From NCBI GenBank assembly GCA_020161295.1, contig JAIUOA010000001.1, forward strand, positions 1 to 64,000: 64,000 bases of DNA. The letters run 5' to 3'. Below are positions 43,553-53,764 of the stretch, piece by piece. The notes beneath the pieces are model-generated. The model was not told the origin of the DNA. It saw only the letters and a program-made list of their open reading frames with translations, and did not search any database. The first letter of the stretch is position 1. Every line of letters begins with the position of its first letter. Source of the DNA: Bacillota bacterium. Its GTDB lineage: Bacteria; Bacillota; Clostridia; Peptostreptococcales; Acidaminobacteraceae. Both the position numbers and the translations under genes were made by a program.

Positions 43553-44578
43553 ATGAGATTTGGATTATTTTATAAGCAACTCGGTATCGATTTAGGAACA
43601 TCAAACACATTGGTTTGTGTAAAAGGTAAAGGCATCGTCGTACGTGAATCTTCAGTAGTTGCCATCAACGATAAAGGTCAAGTACTTGCTGTAGGAAGAG
43701 AGGCAAAGGAAATGATCGGAAAAACACCTGGTCAAATCAGAGCTATTCGTCCACTTAAAGACGGCGTTATCGCTGACTTCGATATCACTCAAAAGATGAT
43801 TCGCTATTTTATTCATAAAGCGGTTCCAAACATCAACATGTTTACAGGCGCTAAAGTTGTGGTAGGAATCCCATCGCAAATTACTGAGGTTGAAAAGAGA
43901 GCGGTCTATGAAGCTTCATTATCAGCAGGCGCAAAGGATGCATTCTTAATCGAGGAACCGATGGCGGCAGCAATCGGTGCTGACCTTCCTATTACTGAGC
44001 CAACAGGTAGCATGATCGTCGATATCGGTGGGGGAACAACTGAAATTGCAGTAATCTCATTAGGCGGAATTGTTACTAGCCGTTCGATTCGAATTGCTGG
44101 TGATGAACTCGATGATTCCATCGTTAATTATGTTCGAAAGAAATACAGTTTAATGATCGGAGAGCGCTCTGCAGAAAATATTAAAATGAGCATCGCCTGT
44201 GCGATGATTCCGTCGCAAGAAAGACACATCGAAGTAACAGGTCGAAATCTCGTAACAGGGCTTCCTAACACACTTTTACTTCAATCCAGCGAAATTTATG
44301 AAGCGATTAAAGAACCTGTTCAATCTATAATCGAGGGCATTAAATCGACGCTTGAAAAAACACCACCAGAACTCGCTTCTGACATCTATCAGTCAGGAAT
44401 CGTATTAGCTGGTGGCGGTGCGATGCTTACTGATTTAGACAAATTAATAAAAAAAGAAACGGGAATGCCCGTTAGAATTGCGGAAAATCCACTGGATTGC
44501 GTGGCGATTGGCACCAGCAAAGCTGTTGAGAGCATCAATGAATTACGTGATGTTTTTATTAGCTCGCGTGGTTTTTAG
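43553..44578 (+). CDS. mreB: Rod shape-determining protein MreB
   Basis: A 341-residue actin-like ATPase that guides lateral wall synthesis. Phosphate-1 motif [11 protein letters not shown], phosphate-2 [15 protein letters not shown] and the adenosine motif VLAGGGAML are intact. Length is typical. AAAGG precedes the ATG; mreC and mreD follow closely. Confidence 0.97.
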   Translation: MRFGLFYKQLGIDLGTSNTLVCVKGKGIVVRESSVVAINDKGQVLAVGREAKEMIGKTPGQIRAIRPLKDGVIADFDITQKMIRYFIHKAVPNINMFTGAKVVVGIPSQITEVEKRAVYEASLSAGAKDAFLIEEPMAAAIGADLPITEPTGSMIVDIGGGTTEIAVISLGGIVTSRSIRIAGDELDDSIVNYVRKKYSLMIGERSAENIKMSIACAMIPSQERHIEVTGRNLVTGLPNTLLLQSSEIYEAIKEPVQSIIEGIKSTLEKTPPELASDIYQSGIVLAGGGAMLTDLDKLIKKETGMPVRIAENPLDCVAIGTSKAVESINELRDVFISSRGF

Positions 44579-44597
44579 TAGAGGTTTGGTGTAAATT

Positions 44598-45428
44598 ATG
44601 AATAACCGTTACCAAAAGTTTCTATTGTTTGCTATAGGGATTGTGCTGGTTGTATTGATGGCATTGTCGTTTGGTGGGCGGGATCGCGTTACATTCATCG
44701 AGTCTAAACTGGGCGCAGTGTTGATGCCTGTTCAAAAGTTTTTTACGTCGATTGGTAATTTTATCGACGAAAAGACGGAACCGATCATCAACGTTTTGAA
44801 CTATAAGGATTTGAACGAGAATTTGTCTCGCGAAAACGAAGCCTTAAAGGAACAGATTGTCACATTGACCATGTCTCAGAAAGAGTTAACTGAACTTAAG
44901 GATTTAAGAGCCGCTCTCAAATACGTCTCAGAAGACGAGGAGAGTGGCTATATTTCGTGTAATGTTATTTCCAAAGATATGGGGAACTGGTTCAATATGT
45001 TTACTGTGGATGCTGGTAGTAATCAAGGCATCACGAAAAACAGTACCGTTATCAATGGAAAAGGTCTCGTCGGAATCGTCTATGAGGTTGGAGAATCATG
45101 GAGTAAAGTCATTTCCATCATCGATCAAAAATCATCTGTCGGGTTTGAAATGCTGCGGGTGACGGATGACTTTGATGGTGTTTTAAGCGGTACGACCAAT
45201 TACGAGCTAATCGGTGAGCTCTTCGATCCTAAAGCCACCGTTAAGGAGGGCGATTACATCGTCACTTCTGGCCTTGGCATGTACCCAAAAGGCATCTTAA
45301 TCGGAAAGATTTACGAGGTCGTTTCAGATAAGGACCTCGTACTAAACCGTATTAAAGTGACGCCTGTCGTGGATTTTAGAAAAATAGACAAGGTCATGAT
45401 CATCCCTTATCAGGAGGCAAACGAATGA
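44598..45428 (+). CDS. mreC: Rod shape-determining protein MreC
   Basis: A 276-residue bitopic protein. Membrane helix at about 7-24, coiled coil at about 68-105 (NENLSRENEALKEQIVTL), then the beta-barrel domain (NWFNMFTVDAGSNQGI, GLVGIVYEVG, VTSGLGMYPKGILIG). It links MreB to PBP2 and RodA. The stop overlaps the mreD start (ATGA). Confidence 0.95.
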   Translation: MNNRYQKFLLFAIGIVLVVLMALSFGGRDRVTFIESKLGAVLMPVQKFFTSIGNFIDEKTEPIINVLNYKDLNENLSRENEALKEQIVTLTMSQKELTELKDLRAALKYVSEDEESGYISCNVISKDMGNWFNMFTVDAGSNQGITKNSTVINGKGLVGIVYEVGESWSKVISIIDQKSSVGFEMLRVTDDFDGVLSGTTNYELIGELFDPKATVKEGDYIVTSGLGMYPKGILIGKIYEVVSDKDLVLNRIKVTPVVDFRKIDKVMIIPYQEANE

Positions 45429-45922
45429 AGATTCGTACAGTAGTCGTCATCGCTTTTGTCAATTTCATATTGTCCAGTACAATTTTACAGCTTTTTCGCA
45501 TAAATGATGCAGTTCCTAATTTTTGCATCATTTTGTCTATAGTCATCGCCACACTTTCGACACCAAAGAATGCCTTTGTGTTTGCATTTACCTCTGGTCT
45601 ATTGCAGGATGTGTTTTTAGGTAGGATGTTAGGTGTGAATTTTTTGATTTATGGTCTACTTGTCTTCGGTGCTATTAAGATAATAGATATCATGTTTAAA
45701 GGTAATTTTATAACACCGATTGTATTGATGGGGATGGGGACATTGTTTTATCACATTGTTTTTTATGTCATCATGTTCTTTTTTCAGTCGACGATACCGC
45801 TTAATTTAATGCTTTCTAAGATTATTATGGAGACGTTGATGAATAGCCTTATCGGTTATTTTATTTACGCCATCATTTTTAATCGCGTCAATGGATATAA
45901 ACTGGGAGACTTTAATGCTTAA
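45425..45922 (+). CDS. mreD: Rod shape-determining protein MreD
   Basis: A 165-residue membrane protein with about five helices and no catalytic motif; GLLQDVFLGRMLGVNFLIYG is the recognisable MreD segment. It overlaps the PBP2 gene by 8 bases. Confidence 0.9.
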   Translation: MKIRTVVVIAFVNFILSSTILQLFRINDAVPNFCIILSIVIATLSTPKNAFVFAFTSGLLQDVFLGRMLGVNFLIYGLLVFGAIKIIDIMFKGNFITPIVLMGMGTLFYHIVFYVIMFFFQSTIPLNLMLSKIIMETLMNSLIGYFIYAIIFNRVNGYKLGDFNA

Positions 45923-48788
45923 TTGGTTACGAGATAGAAAAAATCATGTTTCGATTGCTTTTATCATCATTTTTGTATTACTAGGGGTCAGCCTTTATGA
46001 CCTCACCATCGTACATGGTGATGAGTATTACGAAAAATCCATTAGCAATCGCATAAAAAAAATAGAATTGGAAGCGCCACGAGGGGAAATTCTCGACAGA
46101 AATGGTAAGCTTTTAGCCACCAATAAAATCGGTTTTACGGTAGAGCTCAATAGCGGCCTCATTCCTGCAGAGCAATTCTCGGAAATCGCCATAAAAATGA
46201 TCGATTTCCTTAACGAGCAAGGTGAGAGTCACATCGAGTTTCCAATCTTCATAGAAAATGGCGTTTATAAGTACCGATTTGATGAAAACATCAAAGACTG
46301 GTTATTGTCAAACGGTTATGATGAAACCTGGACAGCTAAAGAAGTATTCGAGGATATCCGCTCCGCAAACTACATCGATGAAGCACTTAGCGATTATGAA
46401 GCCTATCGTATCTTGTTCAACCAAGGAAAGTATATGCCCATTTCAACTGCGAAAATGCTGTTTCTCGATGAAATCTATAAGACGACATTTTTAAAAATGT
46501 ATGGACTGGAAGCCGACATTTCCGCCAGTGACGCTTTTAAGAAAATCCGTTCACGCAGTGAATTTAGAATTGATGAAAAATACTCTGACGAGGATGCCTA
46601 TAAAATCTTGATTTTTAGACACACCATTAAGGAACAAGGCTACCTTAAATATGAACCCATCGTCGTTTCACCTTCTGTTTCTAAAGAAACGGCTGTCTTA
46701 GTACAAGAAAAAGGATTTGACTTTCCTGGACTTTCCATCGTTTACGATACGATTAGAACCTATCCAAACACCACTTCAGCAGCCCACATCCTCGGGTATA
46801 TGGGAAAAATCGCCACTGAAGCTGAAATTGAAACTTACGTCAAGCAGTTAGGGTATAAGCAAAATCAAATTATCGGAAAAACGGGAATTGAAGGCGTTTA
46901 TGAAGAGGCCCTCCGTGGCATTAATGGCTATAAGTACATCGAGGTTGACGTCTACGGAAAATATGTAACCGATGTTGACGAGAATGCTTATGGCTTAGAT
47001 GAACAAAGCTCAGTGGCGGGGAAAGACATTACACTCACCATCGATCTTGACTTGCAACGCGTCCTTGAAACGAGCCTAGAAAAAGCTTTGTTCTGCTTGC
47101 AGACAGGGACCACTTATGAAAGTCCATGGGGAAATTATCAGTATTCGAAGTATGCGAACGCAGAAACCGCTGCTGGTGTCGTCATCGATGTTAAAACGGG
47201 CGAAGTTCTCGCCTCAGCAAGTTATCCATCCTATGACCTTAACCTTTTTTCTACAGGAATCAGTCAAGAAGATTGGAATGCCCTTAACCCGGTGAACAAA
47301 CGAAATCCTTTAGCCGCTAGACCTCTTTATAATTCCGCTATGATGATGTCTGTACAACCTGGATCGATTTATAAGATGATGACTGGGTATGCCGCGCTCC
47401 GCGAAGGCCTTAATCCTTATCAAAAACTATACTCTGACGGCTATGTAGAAATCGGCAAGCAACGCTTTGGTTGCTGGTATTGGAACGATTATGGCGGTAA
47501 GCATGGCCCTACGGATTTCTTTAAAGCCATCGAAGTCTCCTGTAACTATTACTTCTTTAATATCGCTAATGGTAAGGACTATTATAGAAACATGCCACTT
47601 AACTTCAAAATGAACCCAACCATCATGACCGAGTATTCTAAATTGTTCGGTTTAGACGAAAAGACGGGGGTTGAAATCAGCGAGGTTTCCATGGGCTTAC
47701 CACAGCCAGAAAAAAAGAAGAAGACGATTGAAGCCTTATTGACCAACCAACTCTATGCCATCGCGAAAAACTATTTCCCAGAAGAAATTGTGGCTGATGA
47801 AGAAAAGTTAAAAGCAGTCGTGGATGAAATCGTCAGCTGGTCTGATGAAAATCCTGGACGTGGCGCAATCATTACGAGATTATTAGAGCTCGGTTCAAAT
47901 CCGGACTATTTTATAACTGAACAACTGGCAGATATCATCAAGTACGATTATTTCAACCTGATGAAATGGTATGAAAGTGATACCCTAAACCTTTCCATCG
48001 GTCAGGGGGATCATACCTATACGCCGATCCAAATTGCAAGATATATCGCAACGATAGCCAATGACGGGTATCTAAACGAGTTGACCCTAATTAAAAAAAT
48101 AGGGGATACAGAAATCAAAAAGAATGCTGGTACTGTCGAAAGCTTTGATACCGATAATAGCTTGGATGTGGTCAGACAAGCCATGCGTCAAGTAATCAGT
48201 GGTACCCAGAGCTCCGTCAGCAGTATATTTAAGAATTTTCCGATACCTGTTGCAGCTAAAACGGGTACTGCTCAAAAGGAAGGCTTGATTCCACCGCTTG
48301 ATGAAGTCGCTTATCTCACTGAATATTTAAGTGAAATCGCCCCTAATCTAAACATTGAAGAGGTTGAAGCGAAAACGATAGAAATCATCAAGTTAAGAAG
48401 TGAAGAGATGGCGCAGCTCGAAAAAGAGCGCGATGAAGCGACTACAGAAGAAGAGAAAGCAGCGAAAGCGGCTAAGCTGGAAGATTTGATTCAAAGGGAT
48501 TACCTAAATAAAGGGACTGCCATGCGATCAGCCATTAAGGCCTTAAGCAACGATACGCTTACCGATGACCAAATCAATCAATTCAGATTGCCCTACGACA
48601 ACTACTCATGGTTCGTTTCATTTGCTCCTTATGAAAACCCTGAAATCGCTGTGGTCATATTTATTCCACAGGGTGGCCAAGGCTATTATTCTGCACCAGT
48701 GGCACGCGATGTCTATGCTGAGTACTTTAAACTGACACCTCCTGTGGTTGAAGTTGAAACCATTCAACAACCCAAGATTGGCGAGTGA
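45915..48788 (+). CDS. mrdA: Penicillin-binding protein 2 (elongasome transpeptidase)
   Basis: A 957-residue class B PBP, well above the usual 600-700. An N-terminal helix (about 11-32) and pedestal (APRGEILDRNGKLLATN) are followed by the transpeptidase with Ser484-Ile-Tyr-Lys, Ser542-Cys-Asn and Lys782-Thr-Gly. Extra material lies between SCN and KTG, and a charged helical insertion of about 100 residues follows KTG (MAQLEKERDEATTEEEKAAK). ATG at 45915 follows GGGAG within the mreD end. It cross-links side-wall peptidoglycan with RodA, encoded at 50779. Confidence 0.94.
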   Translation: MLNWLRDRKNHVSIAFIIIFVLLGVSLYDLTIVHGDEYYEKSISNRIKKIELEAPRGEILDRNGKLLATNKIGFTVELNSGLIPAEQFSEIAIKMIDFLNEQGESHIEFPIFIENGVYKYRFDENIKDWLLSNGYDETWTAKEVFEDIRSANYIDEALSDYEAYRILFNQGKYMPISTAKMLFLDEIYKTTFLKMYGLEADISASDAFKKIRSRSEFRIDEKYSDEDAYKILIFRHTIKEQGYLKYEPIVVSPSVSKETAVLVQEKGFDFPGLSIVYDTIRTYPNTTSAAHILGYMGKIATEAEIETYVKQLGYKQNQIIGKTGIEGVYEEALRGINGYKYIEVDVYGKYVTDVDENAYGLDEQSSVAGKDITLTIDLDLQRVLETSLEKALFCLQTGTTYESPWGNYQYSKYANAETAAGVVIDVKTGEVLASASYPSYDLNLFSTGISQEDWNALNPVNKRNPLAARPLYNSAMMMSVQPGSIYKMMTGYAALREGLNPYQKLYSDGYVEIGKQRFGCWYWNDYGGKHGPTDFFKAIEVSCNYYFFNIANGKDYYRNMPLNFKMNPTIMTEYSKLFGLDEKTGVEISEVSMGLPQPEKKKKTIEALLTNQLYAIAKNYFPEEIVADEEKLKAVVDEIVSWSDENPGRGAIITRLLELGSNPDYFITEQLADIIKYDYFNLMKWYESDTLNLSIGQGDHTYTPIQIARYIATIANDGYLNELTLIKKIGDTEIKKNAGTVESFDTDNSLDVVRQAMRQVISGTQSSVSSIFKNFPIPVAAKTGTAQKEGLIPPLDEVAYLTEYLSEIAPNLNIEEVEAKTIEIIKLRSEEMAQLEKERDEATTEEEKAAKAAKLEDLIQRDYLNKGTAMRSAIKALSNDTLTDDQINQFRLPYDNYSWFVSFAPYENPEIAVVIFIPQGGQGYYSAPVARDVYAEYFKLTPPVVEVETIQQPKIGE

Positions 48789-48797
48789 CACTTTAAG

Positions 48798-48826
48798 TTG
48801 AGAAATGTTGCGATATACGGTAAAAT
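48798..48826 (+). promoter_or_regulatory. minC: Promoter of minC
   Basis: TTGAGA at 48798-48803 and TAAAAT at 48821-48826, spaced 17 bases. Confidence 0.6.
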
Positions 48827-48867
48827 GAATGTAATGCAATTAATAATCCTATTTTGGTGGTGATGGA

Positions 48868-49560
48868 ATGGCCGTAAAAGGTCCTGTTGAATTTAAAGGA
48901 AAGCTCAATGGACTGTTTTTAAACTTGGATCAAAACGCGACGTTTGATCGTATAATGGCACATTTGGATGTTCTATTGTCAGAACGAGGGGAGTTTTATA
49001 AAGGCTCAAAAATCGTCGGGCTAAAAGGACAAACACTTAACTACAGACAGCTTGGCGCGATAGAAGCTTTGATTACTGAAAACTATGGCATCGAGGTTGA
49101 GAGTCTGGAGGATCCCGACAAACGCGACATGATCGTGGAAAAAATCGTAGAAAAAGTGGTTGAAAAAGTCGTAGAAGTTGAAAAACCTGTCGTGGAAAAA
49201 GTCGTTATCCCATCGGCACCACAAAAGATGAGCGATACACATTTCGTTTTCGGAACACTTCGATCAGGTAAGTCGGTACATTATCCCGGACACGTGGTCG
49301 TGATCGGTGATGTCAACCCTGGTGCTGAAATCGTCGCAGAAGGGAATATAATCGTCATGGGGCGTGTGCTTGGCTTCATTCATGCCGGTTCCGCTGGAAA
49401 CGATCAGGCTGTGATTATCGCCAGCTTACTAAAACCGACGCAAATTCGTATTTCTACTTATATCAGTGTCCCACCTAGCGATGACGAGTCGATTCATACC
49501 ACAGTTCCAGAAAAAGCCACAGTTCATAATGGCGTCATTAAAATTGAAAAGTGCCATTAA
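48868..49560 (+). CDS. minC: Septum site-determining protein MinC
   Basis: A 230-residue inhibitor of FtsZ assembly. The N-terminal domain (about 1-85) is followed by a Val/Glu/Lys repeat linker at about 88-112 and the C-terminal beta-helix that binds MinD (GTLRSGKSVHYPGHVVVIGDVNPGAEIVAEGNI split over residues 125-160). Start ATG lies after GGTGGTG. It begins a min gene group with its own promoter. Confidence 0.94.
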   Translation: MAVKGPVEFKGKLNGLFLNLDQNATFDRIMAHLDVLLSERGEFYKGSKIVGLKGQTLNYRQLGAIEALITENYGIEVESLEDPDKRDMIVEKIVEKVVEKVVEVEKPVVEKVVIPSAPQKMSDTHFVFGTLRSGKSVHYPGHVVVIGDVNPGAEIVAEGNIIVMGRVLGFIHAGSAGNDQAVIIASLLKPTQIRISTYISVPPSDDESIHTTVPEKATVHNGVIKIEKCH

Positions 49561-49661
49561 TTTTGAAATAGGCAGAAATGAGCCTCTGGGCGGATTGTTG
49601 TCCGCATGCCTAGGTGGCATAATAAATCAAATAGAAAAGTTTTAGTTGGAGGGGTAATATA

Positions 49662-50459
49662 ATGGGTGAAGCAATCGTAGTAACATCCGGAAAGGGCGGC
49701 GTTGGAAAAACCACCACGACTGCGAACATTGGTGCAGCCTTAGCGTTGCTTGGCAAAAAAGTATGTGTAATCGATGCGGATATCGGTCTTCGTAATCTAG
49801 ACATCGTTATGGGATTAGAAAATAGAATCGTTTATGACATCGTCGATGTCGTGACGGGGGTATGTAAAGTTAAACAAGCGTTAATCAAAGACAAGCGCTT
49901 TGATAATTTATCACTATTACCAGCAGCACAAACCAAGGATAAAAATGCTGTAAATCCTGAGCAAATGAAGGAACTCATCAATGATCTCAAGAAAACGCAT
50001 GACTATGTTTTGGTTGATTGTCCCGCGGGTATTGAGCAAGGCTTTAAAAATGCAATCGCTGGTGCTGATCGTGCGGTGGTCGTCACGACTCCTGAAGTTT
50101 CAGCTGTTAGAGATGCGGATCGCATCATTGGTCTATTAGAAGCTGCAGAGATTACAGAACCGAGATTAATCGTTAATCGTCTACGCGTCGACATGGTAAA
50201 AAAAGGTGAGATGATGAACGTGGAGGATATTACGGATATTTTAGCCATCGATCTAATCGGCGTCGTGCCTGATGATGAAGAAGTGGTTATGAGTACCAAC
50301 AGAGGCGAGCCTGCTGTATTAAAGGATCAATCCCTTTCTGGCATGGCTTTTAGAAACATAGCAAGACGTATCATGGGAGAAGACGTCGCTTTCCTTGAAT
50401 TCGATGTTCAAGAGAGCTTCCTGACAAAAATTAAAAGAGCTTTGTCGTTTGGCAAATAG
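49662..50459 (+). CDS. minD: Septum site-determining ATPase MinD
   Basis: A 265-residue membrane-associated ParA-type ATPase. The deviant Walker A is SGKGGVGKTTTTANIG, with DADIGLRNLD and VLVDCPAGIE. The C-terminal amphipathic helix is SFLTKIKRALSFGK. GGAGGGG precedes the ATG. It recruits MinC and is regulated by MinE, encoded next. Confidence 0.97.
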   Translation: MGEAIVVTSGKGGVGKTTTTANIGAALALLGKKVCVIDADIGLRNLDIVMGLENRIVYDIVDVVTGVCKVKQALIKDKRFDNLSLLPAAQTKDKNAVNPEQMKELINDLKKTHDYVLVDCPAGIEQGFKNAIAGADRAVVVTTPEVSAVRDADRIIGLLEAAEITEPRLIVNRLRVDMVKKGEMMNVEDITDILAIDLIGVVPDDEEVVMSTNRGEPAVLKDQSLSGMAFRNIARRIMGEDVAFLEFDVQESFLTKIKRALSFGK

Positions 50460-50468
50460 GAGGGTATT

Positions 50469-50735
50469 ATGTTTGACTTATTTGGATTTTTGAGCAGCAA
50501 GCCTGCGAGTAAAAACATTGCCAAAGACAGATTAAAACTTGTTCTTGTTCACGATCGTTCAAATTGCTCGCCTGAACTTTTAGAATTGCTAAAGAAGGAT
50601 ATCTTATCTTCCATTTCTGAGCACGTGGATTATGACCCTTCTGATTTGGACATCAAAATTACACGTACAAAAGATAGCGCTTCTGGTAAGCCGGTTTTAG
50701 TTGCAAGTATACCTATCAAGAATCTTAAACGGTAA
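50469..50735 (+). CDS. minE: Cell division topological specificity factor MinE
   Basis: An 88-residue MinE of normal length. The N-terminal membrane-targeting part MFDLFGFLSSKPASKNIAKDRLKL is followed by the MinD-binding helix and topological domain (DILSSISEHVDYDPSDLDIKI, written across the core). It stimulates MinD ATPase. Presence of MinE in a firmicute is typical of Clostridia. Confidence 0.95.
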   Translation: MFDLFGFLSSKPASKNIAKDRLKLVLVHDRSNCSPELLELLKKDILSSISEHVDYDPSDLDIKITRTKDSASGKPVLVASIPIKNLKR

Positions 50736-50737
50736 TG

Positions 50738-50761
50738 AAAGGTCCTTTGGGACCTTTTTTT
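50738..50761 (+). terminator. Terminator between minE and rodA
   Basis: AAAGGTCC / GGACCTTT with loop TTTG and T-run, only about 5 bases before the rodA ribosome binding site; probably partial read-through. Confidence 0.75.
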
Positions 50762-50778
50762 AAATCGAGGTGTAAATT

Positions 50779-51888
50779 TTGAATATTAAACGCATATTAT
50801 CAAGCTTTGATTATGTCTTATTAGGCATTATCATCGTCATTTTCTCACTGGGAATTATCGCCATCGCCAGTGCCACAGGCGTTACGACTTACGGGATTAC
50901 CCGACAAGTGCAAATGCAGGCATTCTCGTTTATTTTCGGATTATTTCTCATCGGCCTGCTACAATTCATTAATTATGAAATCGTAGGCGAGTTTTACTGG
51001 TGGCTTTACGGAATCGCCATACTCCTACTTCTGGTTATTTTTATCCCCGGCGTAGGCGTCATCAGAAATGGTTCAAGGAGCTGGATTGACCTTGGACCCA
51101 TCGATTTCCAAACCAGTGAAGTCGCAAAAATTGCCTATATTATCTTTCTAGCAAAATTCGTGGAGAAAATGGGTGGCATCAACAGTATTAAAGATACACT
51201 TAAAGCTAGTGTGACGTTACTGCCGATTTTAGCGCTTATTTTAAAGCAACCTGACCTAGGAAGTGCGCTTGTTTTCGTGTCGGCGACATTCGGTATTTTG
51301 CTGGTAAATGGGCTAAAATACTGGCAGATCGGCGCAGGATTAGGTGCTGTAATCGCAGCTGTACCTTTACTATACCCACGTCTAGAGCCCCATCAGCGCG
51401 AGCGGATCGATGCCTTTTTAAATCCAAACGACATCACCTTACCAGGCAATTATCATGTTATGCAATCAAAAATCACCATTGGTTCAGGCCAAATGTATGG
51501 TCGTGGATTATTTAAAGGGGATTATCACAGCCTTAACTATCTACCTGTTCAAGAGTCCGACTTTATCTATGCCGTTTTTGTGGAAGAAACAGGCTTTGTA
51601 GGGGGACTTCTGGTCATATTCTTATACATGATTTTCCTATTAAGGCTAATCACTTTAAGCAACCGGGTTAAGGATGACTTTGGTTCCAATATAATCACCG
51701 GTTTTGCATTCATGTTCGGGTTTCAAATTATCGAGAATATTGCCATGACACTGGGCAAAATGCCAGTTACCGGTATCACGCTACCATTTTTCAGTTATGG
51801 ATCAACCTCCATCGTTTCCAGTATGCTAGCGATCGGAATTGCTGAATCCATATATATTAGGAGAAAAAAAGGGACATTTTTCAACTAG
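50779..51888 (+). CDS. rodA: RodA/FtsW-type SEDS glycosyltransferase
   Basis: A 369-residue membrane protein with about ten helices that polymerises glycan strands. Family motifs: NGSRSWIDLGPIDFQTSEVAKI, ILKQPDLGSALVF, GSGQMYGRGLFKG, ESDFIYAVFVEETGFVGG and GITLPFFSYGSTSIVSSM. RodA instead of FtsW is inferred from the mre/PBP2 neighbours. The start is TTG at 50779, 6 bases after GAGGTG; no ATG is available nearby. Confidence 0.93.
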   Translation: MNIKRILSSFDYVLLGIIIVIFSLGIIAIASATGVTTYGITRQVQMQAFSFIFGLFLIGLLQFINYEIVGEFYWWLYGIAILLLLVIFIPGVGVIRNGSRSWIDLGPIDFQTSEVAKIAYIIFLAKFVEKMGGINSIKDTLKASVTLLPILALILKQPDLGSALVFVSATFGILLVNGLKYWQIGAGLGAVIAAVPLLYPRLEPHQRERIDAFLNPNDITLPGNYHVMQSKITIGSGQMYGRGLFKGDYHSLNYLPVQESDFIYAVFVEETGFVGGLLVIFLYMIFLLRLITLSNRVKDDFGSNIITGFAFMFGFQIIENIAMTLGKMPVTGITLPFFSYGSTSIVSSMLAIGIAESIYIRRKKGTFFN

Positions 51889-51937
51889 GCCTTTCGTCTA
51901 TTTTTGAGAAGCCCACAATTATATTTTAGGAGGCACC

Positions 51938-53764
51938 ATGAATTTAGAAGCACTGCTTCACCAAGTTGAGAAGCCATCACGCTATATCGGTGGGGAAATC
52001 AACACTTTTAGTAAGGAAATTGGTGATGACACCATCCGTTTTTGCTTTGCCTTTCCAGATGTCTATGAAGTTGGCATGAGCCATCTTGGCATGCAGATCA
52101 TCTATAGTCTGCTAAACCAACAAAAGGACGTCTTCTGTGAGCGTACGTTTTCTCCGTGGCCAGATATGGAAGCCTTAATGCGTGAGAATCATTATAAACT
52201 CTTCAGCTTAGAGACGAAGTCATCCATCGGTGATATGGATATTTTAGGGTTTACATTACAGTATGAGTTAAGCTATACCAACATTTTAAATATGCTAAAT
52301 TTATCGGGAATATCGCTTTACTCAAAAGACCGTCATGACCGGGAACCACTTATCATCGCGGGTGGCCCTTGCGCTTATAATCCTGAGCCGATAGCCGATT
52401 TCGTAGATATTTTCTTCATCGGTGAAGCAGAAGAAGTGCTTTTAGAGTTTCTAGAGGTTTATCGTCCTTATAAATCAGGACAGATCTCAAAAAATGAAAT
52501 GCTACTGAAAGCGGCAAATATTCCAGGACTATATGTACCGAAGTTCTATCAACCTACTTATGATGAAAGTGGGATTTTGTTAGGCTATCAACGCACCGAA
52601 GCGGTACCTGAAAAAATTTCGAAGCGATTCATCAGAAACTTCGATGAGGGCTTCACACTGGAGACGATGATTGTTCCCTTTGCTGATATCGTACACGATC
52701 GTGCCATGATCGAGCTGTTCAGAGGGTGTACGAAGGGGTGTCGATTCTGTCAAGCGGGCATGCTCTATCGTCCTATTAGAGAAAGAAAACCTGAAACCGT
52801 CATAAACACCATCGATAAAATACTGTCCAGCACAGGTTTTGAAGAGATTTCTCTCACTTCACTCAGTACCATGGATTATTCAAAAATCGGTCCATTGGTC
52901 ACTGACTTAGTGGAAAAATATGAGAAGGAAAATATTTCTTTGTCATTGCCATCACTAAGACTTGATAGTTTTTCCATTGATGTGGTGAAAGAAATCCAAA
53001 AGGTAAAGAAAACCGGCTTAACCTTTGCACCAGAAGCGGGTACTCAGCGCCTTAGAGACGTCATAAACAAAGGCGTTACCGAAGCGAATATTCTAGACAC
53101 CTATAAAAACATCTTTTCGCTTGGCTGGCACCGCGTGAAATTATACTTTATGATCGGTCTACCGACTGAAACCACTGAAGATTTAGATGGCATCAGCGAA
53201 ATCGCAAATTTAGGAACGTTTACCTTTAAACAAGTAAAGCCTGAATACATGAAGAAAAGTGTCCAAGTGACAGTTAGTACCTCATGTTTCGTGCCGAAGC
53301 CATTTACGCCGTTCCAATGGATGGCACAAGAAACCGTTGATGGATTTTATTCAAAAATTAACCACCTGAAAACGAAGCTTCTTAACAAAAAAGTGGTCTA
53401 TAATTACCATGATCCTGTAACCAGCGTCCTTGAAGGCGTATTTGCAAGAGGGGATAGACGCCTTTCAAAAGTTATCGAAACCGCCTATTTTAAAGGGTGT
53501 AAATTCGATGGCTGGGCCGAATTCTTTAAACCGAAGTTATGGGATGAAGCGCTCAAAGAGTGTGGCATCGATCCAGATTTTTATACGTCGCGTGAGCGTT
53601 CATTTGATGAATTCTTACCTTGGGATATAATCGATGCAGGCATCAACAAACAGTACCTCATAAGTGAATATCAAAAGGCGCTGAACGCTGACAGTACTGC
53701 TGACTGCAGAGACGGCTGCACAGGCTGTGGTCTCAATGTCAACTTGATTGGAGGACCTTGCTAA
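51938..53764 (+). CDS. B12-binding-type radical SAM protein (TIGR03960 family)
   Basis: A 608-residue protein. The N-terminal third resembles a B12-binding-type domain (YEVGMSHLGMQIIYSLL, GGPCAYNPEPIADFVD). The radical SAM domain has the cluster motif RGCTKGCRFCQAGM (Cys-x3-Cys-x2-Cys). The C-terminal tail carries a further Cys cluster DCRDGCTGCGLN. GGAGG precedes the ATG. It is always paired with the next gene in Clostridia; together they probably modify a substrate linked to translation, which is not established. Confidence 0.9.
   Translation: MNLEALLHQVEKPSRYIGGEINTFSKEIGDDTIRFCFAFPDVYEVGMSHLGMQIIYSLLNQQKDVFCERTFSPWPDMEALMRENHYKLFSLETKSSIGDMDILGFTLQYELSYTNILNMLNLSGISLYSKDRHDREPLIIAGGPCAYNPEPIADFVDIFFIGEAEEVLLEFLEVYRPYKSGQISKNEMLLKAANIPGLYVPKFYQPTYDESGILLGYQRTEAVPEKISKRFIRNFDEGFTLETMIVPFADIVHDRAMIELFRGCTKGCRFCQAGMLYRPIRERKPETVINTIDKILSSTGFEEISLTSLSTMDYSKIGPLVTDLVEKYEKENISLSLPSLRLDSFSIDVVKEIQKVKKTGLTFAPEAGTQRLRDVINKGVTEANILDTYKNIFSLGWHRVKLYFMIGLPTETTEDLDGISEIANLGTFTFKQVKPEYMKKSVQVTVSTSCFVPKPFTPFQWMAQETVDGFYSKINHLKTKLLNKKVVYNYHDPVTSVLEGVFARGDRRLSKVIETAYFKGCKFDGWAEFFKPKLWDEALKECGIDPDFYTSRERSFDEFLPWDIIDAGINKQYLISEYQKALNADSTADCRDGCTGCGLNVNLIGGPC

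Noticed and set aside
49590-49605. GCGGA/TCCGC hairpin between minC and minD
   Set aside because: Short stem without a U-run; no defined function can be supported.
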